A stretch of DNA of 26,810 nucleotides from Chara braunii (Eukaryota > Streptophyta > Charophyceae > Charales > Characeae). Positions 9,758 through 18,489 of the stretch are shown here, piece after piece. Under the pieces are notes generated by a model that did no database searches, was not told where the DNA came from, and saw only the letters and a list, made by a program, of their open reading frames with translations. The stretch is from contig BFEA01000473.1 in assembly GCA_003427395.1 (NCBI GenBank), positions 324,001-350,810 on the forward strand. The letters run 5' to 3'. The first letter of the stretch is position 1, and the number at the start of each line of letters is the position of its first letter. A program made the translations under genes and the position numbers.

Positions 9758-9968
9758 CGCCCGACCTGCTGGAATTCGCACTTGTGTTGTTCGTGTCCTC
9801 CATGATGTGGTCATGGTGCACTACGCTTCGTGGCAGATCATACTGCATTCACGGAGCGCGAAAGAGAAGCACGTAAGTCTAGGACCTCGCAATCGACTTC
9901 GCGGTACTTCCATCGACAAGGATGAGCAAAATCGAACGAATCTACCGTTTGAACATGGATACTTTCGC
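9758..9968 (+). repeat. Diverged copy of the 8.2-8.45 kb segment
   Basis: CGCCCGACCTGCTGGAATTC (from 9758) matches motif A at 8207 and AGGATGAGCAAAATCGAACG (9919) matches motif B at 8405. The order is the same, with a spacing of 161 rather than 198 bp. This marks a dispersed duplication of at least 200 bp. Confidence 0.6.
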
Positions 9969-10492
9969 CCCGATACCGCTCAAGTCATCCGAAGCCACTC
10001 ACCTGCACAGGGGCCATTCATGCAAGAAACAACATTTATCCCCCATTGGGGTCAACGCTCCGCCCCTCATGCAAGCCTAAGTTCTTTTCTTTGCCTTGGT
10101 CCCTTCTTCTTTCTTCTTGTTCCCACAGTTAGGCCACGCTCACTTCCGTAGTCATGCAATCGGAGGAGATGGTTGAGTCAACTGACCTTGCCCAAAATTC
10201 TCACTTGTCTTCACTTTCTTTTCAATGATTCCGTTTTTCCCAAGCTCACAAGTCTTTCACCTTGCTTCTTCTTGGTGGTGCAAGAGACCGACTACCCTCC
10301 CCTTGCCCTCTTTCTCCACCAAGTCAGGCTGCCTCTTTTCACTGTTCGTCCCTTGGAAATGTAACAAGTGAGGGTACGTTAGTCATATGTCAAGTGGAGA
10401 ACGCAGAGAGAGAAAGGGTGAGGTTACGTGGGGTGCGCGCAAAGGGGGATGTCAATGGAAGGAGAAGCGGCGGACGCCGAGAAGATACAAGG

Positions 10493-10495
<3 letters not shown>
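9969..10495. other. Anonymous sequence, no gene seen
   Basis: A plus-strand frame covers 9621-10151 (176 codons) but crosses the diverged repeat above and shows no domain; I do not call it a gene. Confidence 0.4.

Positions 10496-10549
<54 letters not shown>
10496..10549. repeat. (GA)n microsatellite
   Basis: An uninterrupted AG/GA array of about 27 dinucleotides. Confidence 0.95.
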
Positions 10550-10551
<2 letters not shown>

Positions 10552-10626
10552 GGAAAGAGACCCCTAGGCCTAATCAAACTTACTCCTTAATCGCCTTAGT
10601 CGCCCTACTTCGAGCATGATACACGG

Positions 10627-12460
10627 GTGCCGGAGGGAGGTGGAGGAGGGAGAAGGTACAAGGTGTTTGGCTATGGTGGATGGGTGAAGGGGATGGAGGA
10701 GGAAGAAAGTCGAAGGTGCTCGACTATGGTGGATGGGTGTAGGAGACGAAGGAGGATGAACGTGGAAGGTGCTTGGCTATGGTGGACGTGTGTGGGAGAT
10801 GAAGGAGGATGGAGGTGGGAGGTGCTCGGCTATGGTGTATGGGTGTGGGAGATGAAGGAGGACGGAGGTGGAAGGTGCTTGGCTATGGTGGATGAGTATG
10901 GGAGATGGAGGAGAATGGAGGTGAAAGGTGCTTGGCTATGGCGGCTGCGTGTGGGAAATGAAGGAGGAAGGAGGTGGAAGGTACTTGGTTATGGCGGGTG
11001 GGTGTGGGAGATGAAGGAGGATGGAGGTGGAAGGTGCTTGGCTATGGTGGACGAGTGAGGGAGGTGAAGGAGGATGGAGGTGGAAGGTGCCCGACTATGG
11101 TGGATAGGTGTGGTAAATGGAGTAGGATGGAGGTGGAAGGTGCTTGGCTATGGCTGCTGGGCGTGGGAGATGAAGGAGGAAGGAGGTGGAAGGTACTTGG
11201 CTATGGTGGGTGGGTGCGGGAGATGAAGGAGGATGGAGGTGGAAGGCGCTTGGCTATGGTGGACGGGTGTGGGAGATGAAGGAGGATGGAGGTGGAAGGT
11301 GCTCGACTATGGTGGACAGGTGTGGGAGATGAAGGAGGATGGAGGTGGGAGGTGCTTTGGGTTGTCCTTTGGACATTCGGGCAAGGTGGACGACTATGGT
11401 GGATGGGTGGGGAAGATGAAGGTGGATGGGGGTGGGGGTGGAGGGTGCTCGGCTATGGTGGACGGGAGTGGGAGATGAAGGAGGACGGAGGTGGAAGGTG
11501 CTTGGCTATGGTGGATGAGTATGGGAGATGGGGGAGGATGGGGGTGGAAGGTGCTTGGCTATGGTGGATGGGTGTGGGGGATGAAGGAGGAAGGAGGTGG
11601 AAGGTACTTGGCTATGGCAGGTGGGTGTGGGAGATGAAGGAGGATGCAGGTGGAAGGTGCTTGGCTATGGTGGACGGGTGAGGGAGGTGAAGGAGGATGG
11701 AGGTGGAAGGTGCGCGGCTACGGTGGACGGGTGTGGGAGATGAAGGAGGATGGAGGTGGGAGGTGCTCTGGGTTGTCCTTTGGACATCCGGGCAAGGTGG
11801 ACGGCTATGGCGGATGGGTGGGGAAGATGAAGGTGGATGGGGGTGGAAGGTGCTCCGCTATGGTCGACGGGTGTGGGAGATGAAGGAGGACAGAGGTGGA
11901 AGGTGCTTGGGTATGGTGGATGAGTATGGGAGATGGAGGAGGATGGGGGTGGAAGGTGCTTGGCTATGGTGGCTGGGTATGGGGGATGAAGGAGGAAGGA
12001 GGTGGAAGGTACTTGGCTATGGCGGGTGGGTGTGGAAGATGAAGGAGGATGGAGGTGGAAGGTGCTTGGCTATGGTGGACGGGTGAGGGAGGTGAAGGAG
12101 GATGGAGGTGGAAGTTGCTTGGTTATGGTGGCTGGGTGTGGGGGATGAAGGAGGAAGGAGGTGGACGGTACTTGGCTATGGCGGGTGGGTGTGGGAGATG
12201 AAGGAGGATGGTGGTTGAAGGTGCTTGGCTATGGTGGACGGGTGAGGAAGGTGAAGGAGGATGGAGGTGGAAGGTGCTTGGCTATGGTGGACGGGTGTGG
12301 GAGATGGAGAAGGATGGAGGTGGAAGGTGCTCGGCTATGGTGGACGGGTGTGGGAGGTGAAGGAGGATGGAGATGGGAGGTGCTTTGGGTTGTCCTTTGG
12401 ACATCCGGGCAAGGTGGATGGCTATGGTGGATGGGTGGGGAAGATGAAGGTGGAAGAAGA
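10627..12460 (+). repeat. G-rich 53-bp minisatellite with 87-bp variant units
   Basis: The anchor CTATGG recurs every 53 bp from 10671 to 12422, 32 units in all. Unit consensus is of the type GGTGGAAGGTGCTTGG then CTATGGTGGACGGGTGTGGG then AGATGAAGGAGGATGG. Three units are 87 bp because of a 34-bp insertion with GGGTTGTCCTTTGGACAT (GTTGTCC at 11361, 11772, 12389). One unit is 59 bp because of an extra GGTGGG-like hexamer near 11430. The plus strand is almost free of C runs and stop codons, so long glycine/tryptophan-rich frames occur in all three frames; since 53 is not a multiple of 3 no peptide repeat is preserved, and I do not regard them as genes. G runs at 11405-11446 could form a quadruplex. 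Confidence 0.95.
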
Positions 12461-12789
12461 GGCGAGGTGTGGTGTCGTGCTAGTTGCCCATACGTCCGGG
12501 AGTTCCCGCCTATTTGCAGGCTACTTCCCCAGCCTCATCCCTTCCGTAGGCACACCGCTGTTACTAACCCATACCCTGTAGGGAACCACCGAGGTCGCAA
12601 ATACCCCATCTTGCAGCAAACACAGATCTTTGAAGGAAATTTAGAACTTGCAAGAAAATACAAAATTTACAGCAAGTACCGTTTTTTTTCAGGAAGTTGC
12701 AAACTTTAAAGAATCAGAGCACTATTGCGAATCATGCAGATGAACAACACAAGCGTGAGTAGCCAAGATCAAAGGGGGAACGACATCAC
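12461..12789. other. Anonymous spacer between minisatellite and satellite
   Basis: No gene is supported. Right of 12600 the sequence becomes A-rich and grades into the satellite. Confidence 0.4.
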
Positions 12790-14168
12790 ATCATTCAAAT
12801 AAGGATCGGAGCACAAGTACCTAGTATGCGAGTGACAAGCACGGGTGTGGACAGTACAAACCACAAGTGAACTGCAGCGGATCATCAAGGTAAGTGTCGG
12901 GGTATCACCGCTTATCAATCAAGCACAAAAAACAAGTTTTACCGCGTCTACAACCAATGTATGAGCAGCGGGGCATCAAGGTAGGTGTTGGGATACTACC
13001 GCCTACCAATCAAGCACAAAAGACAAAAACGAACAGTCCTACAACCAAGGTTTTGAGCAGCAGATCATCAAGGTAAGCCTCGGGATATCACGGCCTACCT
13101 ACCCAGTGCAAAACACAAGATTGAAAAGTCCTACAACCAAGATATGAACAACAGAACATCAAGGTAATTATCGGGATATCACCGCCTACCTACCTAGTGC
13201 AAAACACAAGATTGAACAGTCCTACAACCAAGATTTGAACAGCGGATCATCAAGGTAAGGATTGGGGTATCACCGCCTACCTACCTAGTGCAAAACACAA
13301 GATTGAACAGTCCTACAGCCAAGATTTGAACAGCGGATCATCAAGGTAAGGATCCGGGTATCACCGCCTACCTACCTAGTGCAAAACACAAGATTGAACA
13401 GTTCTACGGCCAAGATTTGCACATTGGAACGTCAAGGTAAGTATTGGGATATCACCGCCTACCTACCTAGTGCAAAACACAAGATTGAATAGTCCGACAA
13501 CCAAGATTTGAACAGCGGATCATCAAGGTAAGTACCGGGGTATCACCGCCTGCCTACCTAGTGCAAAACACAAGATTGATCAGTCCTACAACCAAGATTT
13601 GAACAAAAGAACATCAAGGTAATTATCGGGATATCACCGCCTACCTACCTAGTGCAAAACATAAGGTTGAACAGTGGTACAACCAAGACTTGAACAGCGG
13701 ATCATCAAGGTAAGGATCGGGGTATCACCGCCTACCTACCTAGTGCAAAACACAAGATTGAACAGTCCTACAGCCAAGATTTGAACAACGGAACATCAAG
13801 GTAAGTACCGGGATATCACCGCCTACCTACCTAGTGCAAAACACAAGATTGAACAGTCCTACAACCAAGATTTGAACAAGGGAACATCAAGGTAAGTATC
13901 GGGATATCACCGCCTACCTACCTAGTGCAAAACACAAGATTGAACAGTNCTACCTACCTAGTGCAAAACACAAGATTGAACAGTGCTACAACCAAGATTT
14001 GAACAGCGGAACATCAAGGTAAGTATCGGGATATCACCGCCTACGTACCTAGTGCAAAACACAAGATTGAACAGTCCTAAAACCAAGATTTAAACAACGA
14101 AGCATCAAGGTAAGTATTGGGATATCACCGCCTACCTACCTAGTGCAAAACACAAGATTGAACAGTCC
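12790..14168. repeat. 91-bp satellite, family B
   Basis: The anchor AAGG of CATCAAGGTAAG recurs at 12887, 12978, 13070, 13161, 13252, 13343, 13434, 13525, 13616, 13707, 13798, 13889, 14016 and 14107, a period of 91 bp (once 92), with a degenerate unit in phase upstream near 12796. The single irregular step of 127 bp contains the N at 13949 and a 35-bp duplication; removing 36 bases restores 91. Units contain TATCACCGCCTACC, CTAGTGCAAAACACAAG and GATTGAACAGTCC. Left units are more diverged than right ones. Confidence 0.96.
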
Positions 14169-14880
14169 AAACACTGGGGAAAAAGCAGCGGAGAGTCCTA
14201 GGATGAATCGCAACACACATTACTACCAAATGAGACCAAGATGAAAGATTGAACAGGCCACATACGAGGGAAAGGGCAGCGGAGCATCCTAGGATGAATC
14301 ACAACACATACCATCACCAAATGAGACCCGAAAAAGGGATTGAACAGGCCAAATACAAGGGAAAAGGCAGCGGAGCATCCTAGGATGAATCACAAGACAT
14401 ACCATCACCAAATGAGGCCAAGATTAAAGATTGAACAAGCGAAACACACGGGAAAAGGCAGCGGAGCATCCTAGGATGAATCGCAACACATACCATCACC
14501 AAATGAGACCAAGATGAGAGATTGAACGGGCCAAACACAAGGGAAAGGGCAGCGGAGCATCCTAGGATGAATCGCAACACATACCATTACAAAATGAGAC
14601 TGGAATGAGGGATTGAACAGACCAAACACAAGGGAAAAGGCAGTGGAGCATCCTAGGATGAATCGCAACCCACACTACTACCAAATGAGACCAAGATGAG
14701 AGATTGAACAGGCCAAACATAAGGGAGAAGGCAGCGGAGCATCCTAGGATGAATCGCAACACATACGATCACCAAATGAGACCAAAATGAGGGATTGAAC
14801 ATGCCAAACACAAGGGAAAAGGCAGCGAAAAATCCTACGATGAATCGCAACACATACCATCACCAAATGAGACCAAAATG
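14169..14880. repeat. 91-bp satellite, family C (in phase with B)
   Basis: The anchor CCTAGGATGAATC recurs at 14197, 14288, 14379, 14470, 14561, 14652, 14743 and (as CCTACGATG) 14834, exactly 91 bp apart. The shared word GATTGAACAG lies at 14156 in the last B unit and 14247 in the first C unit, again 91 bp apart, so the phase is unbroken across the junction. Ungapped comparison also aligns CAGCGGA, CATC and ATCG. Minus-strand frames of about 66 codons are by-products of the period. Confidence 0.95.
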
Positions 14881-15033
14881 AGAGAGAGGGAAAGAAATAA
14901 GAAGAGGAAGAAGAAGGAGAAGGAGGAGAAGAAGAAGAAGAAGAAGAGGAGAAAAAAGGAGGGGGGGGGGGGGAGGAAGAAGAAGAAGTAGAAGAAGAAG
15001 AAGAAGAAGAAGAAGAAGAAGAAGAAGAAAGAA
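14881..15033. repeat. (GAA)n tract with G13 run
   Basis: A polypurine tract of GAA/GGA units, interrupted by 13 G (14961-14973), directly abuts the end of satellite C. Confidence 0.95.
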
Positions 15034-16189
15034 CTTTTTTCCACCAGTCACCTCTATCAGTGCCCTTGGTAATGGAGTCTCAATCCTGGTGCTCCCTCCC
15101 TGGCTATGGCTTCCACCTTCCCCAAGCTGCTCTCCTCCCCCTTTTCACTTCCTCCAGGCTATGGTAGACTCTTCTCTCCTTGGCTAAGGAGTCCTCCCCT
15201 CTAGAAGGGCTAATGAGACTCCTTCTAACCTTTCCCTCTCTCCCACAACCTGGAGCTATGGCGGACTACCTTGCTCACTACTACCCAACCCTTAGAGCCT
15301 CCTCCTCTAGCCTATCACCATATCCAGGCTCTAGACAGGCAGCGGTTCCCCTCCTATCAATTATAAGTGAGTAGAGCTCTCCCACGGGCTCATTTGAGCA
15401 GCATGGACTCTCCTCATGCAAGTGTGAGAGTGGCGGACCGAACCTTCAGCTTTTGTAGGCTGAAACGGGTGCACCGCCCAGCCCATAGGCCCTCATATGT
15501 GCCTCACGGTGGACCGAGGTACCCCTAAGGCAATTTTTCACCACTAGGCCCTTCCGGAGGTACCTGGGGCCTCGTTTTGGCCAGGTACATGCAGTCCGAG
15601 TGGTTAGTACCAACTCGGACTACCCCTTGGCCTCCCTTGGCCTCTTCTCATCTTCAAAAATGCTGACTCATAGAGCCCCTAAGCCCAAGGTGCATCCTTT
15701 CTTGAAAATTGAAGGCCTAAAGGCCTTTTCCTTGCCCTTTTCTGATCTAGGCCGCTTTTGAGTAGGCCAGCCTATTTTCCCATGTGGCGGCACATTTTCA
15801 ACCTTGGATCTGGCTGAGATCCAAGGTCTACAATATTCCGAGCTACCCCCAAGTGGTCCTTGTTTCAATTTTGGGCCTCTAAGTCCATTTTCTCGATTTC
15901 TTGTGCATCTGGCTCTCTTCTAGGGCCAAATGGACAGATTTGTATTTTTTCCTCTTTTGTTTCTTTCCTTTTTGGGCTGCCACCTCATTCCGGAGCTAGC
16001 CGTTTTGTGCTGCCCCACAAAAAACGGCTAGTTCTCCTCCACCATGAGATCTGATTTCAGATCTATGGCTCACAAAAAAAGCGGCCAACTCATGTCTGCA
16101 TTTTCTCTCATTTTCTTCTCTTTAATTCAGATTTTGTGGAGGCCATATCTCTGCAATCTGGATTGCCCTCCTTGAATCTAGGAGGGATG
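15034..16189. other. Pyrimidine-rich anonymous sequence with one hairpin
   Basis: No gene is supported. A perfect 9-bp inverted repeat AGTCCGAGT/ACTCGGACT (15592-15620) encloses GGT...ACC; it is related to the GCAGTCCG/CGGACTGC hairpins at 17102 and 17739. Confidence 0.5.
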
Positions 16190-16830
16190 AGGTCATCATA
16201 GGGACCTGCCAGTCCCTACTGTAGCAGTCCCAACAGGCCGGCACATTCCTCTCCACTCATTTCTTCCCTTTTGTCTCATTCTCCCTCCTTTTTCTCCCCT
16301 TCTTCTCTCCTTCTCTTTTATTTCTGTTGTGACAAGTGTCAAGCAGCTTTGCAGCCTTTTCTCTAGGCTTTAGAACCCCACCCAAGACCAGATTCTCAAC
16401 AGTCACTAGGCCGTTATACTTCGGATTGCAATAGTGGCACCCCCATGCCCCTAGGGAGCTCCATTTTGCCTCCGTTGTTACTAATTTTGGGCCCCCTTGC
16501 TCTGATTTTCCTTGGACAACCATTTTCTCATGTGGAGCCTTTGGGGCTCTATTTTCTCAGGCCTAGATAGTTCGTGATATCTCGAACTGTTGGGCAAGCC
16601 CCCTACCACCATTATTCCTCCTTGCCTTTTTGCCGAAACCCTCCCATTTGGTTTCGCTGGCGCTTGCACTAGTAGTGCTAATATTTCCTACCGTCTAGAT
16701 CCTTGATCCCGACGGCGTCACCCGCTAATGTCGTTGTTTATTTTCTTTGCTTGGCCCAAGGCTCCTTTCGGAACACCCGGGTCCCCGCCACTTTCTCCAC
16801 ACTAGTTCCATTTTCTTGTCCCGCCGGTAG
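16190..16830 (+). repeat. Diverged duplication, left copy
   Basis: Collinear with 17525-18130 at an offset of about 1.3 kb. Shared landmarks in order: GGGACCTGCC...AGTCCC (16201), TTTTGTCTCATTCTCCCTC (16270), CCGTTATACTTCGGATTGCA (about 16411), CATGCCCCTAGGGAGCTCC (16445), GTGCTAATATT (16675), GTCCCCGCCACTT (16780) and TTGTCCCGCCGG (16816). No coding capacity is seen. Confidence 0.7.
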
Positions 16831-17101
16831 TCCCGCCGGCGCGCACCCTGTTTTTTTGACTTTCATTATTTGGGTCCATTTTGGTCCCCGGCAACATCCC
16901 GGATGGTGCCTTCTTTTATTTTTGTGGTCCCTTTGTCCTCCGTGGTCCAACACTCCTCCTTTGCATGCCGATTTTTCCCGGTCACGAGATCTCATCTCAC
17001 GGTTGCCGTTTACCGTCTCCGTTTGCCCCATGCCGAAATATCATTTTTATAACCCGTTGGCCTTGCCATGGCTCATTTTTCCTTAGGCTAGGCTTCCTCA
17101 T
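16831..17101. other. Pyrimidine-rich anonymous sequence
   Basis: No gene is supported; frames on both strands lack recognisable domains. Confidence 0.35.
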
Positions 17102-17125
17102 GCAGTCCGTTGTAACTCGGACTGC
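17102..17125. repeat. Hairpin GCAGTCCG / CGGACTGC
   Basis: A perfect 8-bp inverted repeat with loop TTGTAACT. An identical 24-bp copy is at 17739-17762. Confidence 0.85.
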
Positions 17126-17198
17126 AGTAGGGGTCAATTCTCTAGCTCCATTCCCTCACAGCTAGCCCCTTACTTGAAAGAAAACATACTGCCAACTC

Positions 17199-17240
17199 CC
17201 GGATGCATCCGGACTTGATTTTGGTTCCGGATGCATCTAA
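17199..17240. repeat. Palindrome CCGGATGCATCCGG with a partial copy
   Basis: A perfect 14-bp palindrome at 17199-17212; the half CCGGATGCATC recurs about 30 bp to the right, and looser versions (GGATGAATCTGG, CGGATGCACC) lie at 17388-17414. Confidence 0.7.
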
Positions 17241-17325
17241 AACATGTGTTTCTCCTCCTCCATGTAATCCGTTATTTTTCGGTTGCATGAGGCCTTGATT
17301 TTCTTTGATTTTCTCTGCAAAAATC

Positions 17326-17376
17326 AAAGAAAGTCAAGGTCCTTTGCAACNAAAGAAAGTCAAGGTCCTTTGCAAC
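17326..17376. repeat. 25-bp direct duplication around an N
   Basis: 17326-17350 and 17352-17376 are identical and abut the N at 17351. This looks like an unmerged contig overlap. Confidence 0.9.
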
Positions 17377-17451
17377 CGCCATATTCCAGGATGAATCTGG
17401 TCACGGATGCACCTCCCCAAGTGACCGTTTTTGGCTGTTAGTGTCCTTTTG

Positions 17452-17523
17452 TTTTTCCCTCTCTCTTTCCTTTTTTTTTTTTTTTTCTTTTTCTTTTTTT
17501 TCCTTTTTCTTCTTCTCCCTCTA
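17452..17523. repeat. Polypyrimidine tract
   Basis: An almost uninterrupted T/C run with 16 consecutive T. It forms a Phe/Leu-rich plus-strand frame of no significance. Confidence 0.9.
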
Positions 17524-17524
17524 C

Positions 17525-18130
17525 TTGTGGACAGTAGGGACCTGCAAGTAGACAAGTCCCTACTTGCTGCAGTCCCAACTGACGGCCAACTCACTCACCC
17601 CCTATCACCCATTTTGTCTTATTCTCCCTCATTTTTCTTTTTCTTCTCTATTTCTTTTTGCATGCCATGTGTCAACTCGCCGTTAAGGCCCTTTTCTAGG
17701 TCATTTCTCTTAGTTTTGACCCTTCCTCTCCTCTTGGTGCAGTCCGTTGTAACTCGGACTGCAGTCTTGGTTCTTTCATGCCCATGGGAGTTCCCTTTTA
17801 CTCCTATCCGTCCCCCATAGTGGGCTCCCCTACTCCGATTAACCCCGGGGGCCTTATTTTTCCCATGGGCTTTCTATTTACTCAATTTTCTTGGAGGAGG
17901 CTGATCCGAGATTTTTCGGATTGCTCCTATGCCTCCCTCTCCAATTTCCTTCACTTTTCTTTTTCTTCTCAGCCTCCCCGTTCACTCCCACTAGTACCCA
18001 CAGTAGTGGAGCTAATATTCTTTGGTCGTCGCCTTGCTTTAATTATTTGCACCTCACGTTACTTCTTGGGACGTCACGAGTCCCCGCCACTTGTCCCACG
18101 CTATTGATTGGTATTCGTCCCGCCGTGGAC
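17525..18130 (+). repeat. Diverged duplication, right copy
   Basis: Collinear partner of 16190-16830: GGGACCTGCAAG (17538), TTTTGTCTTATTCTCCCTC (17613), the hairpin at 17739-17762, CATGCCCATGGGAGTTCC (17778), GAGCTAATATT (18009), GTCCCCGCCACTTGTCCCA (18080) and TTCGTCCCGCCG (18115). Where the left copy has an eroded inverted repeat this copy keeps it perfect. Confidence 0.7.
17739..17762. repeat. Hairpin GCAGTCCG / CGGACTGC, second copy
   Basis: Identical in stem and loop to 17102-17125, 637 bp away, although flanks differ beyond a few bases. Confidence 0.85.
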
Positions 18131-18268
18131 CGCCGACACTTATCCTGCCGGTGGTCCCCAACACTTTGTCTCGTCGGCGGTCCCCAACACTTAATCCCAT
18201 CGGCGGTCCCCGACACTTAGTCCCGCCGGCGATCCCCGACAGTTGGTCCCATCGGAGTTCCCCATCCG
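18121..18268. repeat. 26-bp tandem repeat
   Basis: About six units of the type CGGCGGTCCCCGACACTTAG then TCCCGC. The anchors GGT/GAT/GTT fall at 18127, 18153, 18179, 18205, 18231 and 18257, exactly 26 bp apart. Flanking units to the left (18078-18120) are too diverged to phase. Confidence 0.85.
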
Positions 18269-18489
18269 TCCTCAAGATGCGCTCTTCCACGCTCGAGCTT
18301 CCGCGCTCGTTTCCCTGCCGCTGCCAGCTCTTTCCTGCGGTTCCCAACCCGGGGCGCCGTTACTCTCGCCAACTTAGTCCTTTGCTCTTCTCTCTTCCCG
18401 TTCCTCCCTATTCCCGATTTCTCTGCGTGCACAAATTGACTCTATACAAGCTCTTGAGTGATGGGAAGTCATTCGGGATCCACCGGTCC

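Noticed and set aside
10627-12709. Long Gly/Trp-rich plus-strand frames (up to 182 codons)
   Set aside because: They are produced by a stop-poor 53-bp tandem repeat and occur in overlapping frames; the period is not a multiple of three, so no peptide repeat is kept.
12790-14880. CRISPR-like array
   Set aside because: Repeats are contiguous 91-bp monomers without unique spacers and the context is eukaryotic.
14380-15051. Minus-strand frames of about 66 codons repeated every 91 bp
   Set aside because: By-products of satellite C and of the GAA tract (poly-Phe/Leu); no start context or conserved product.
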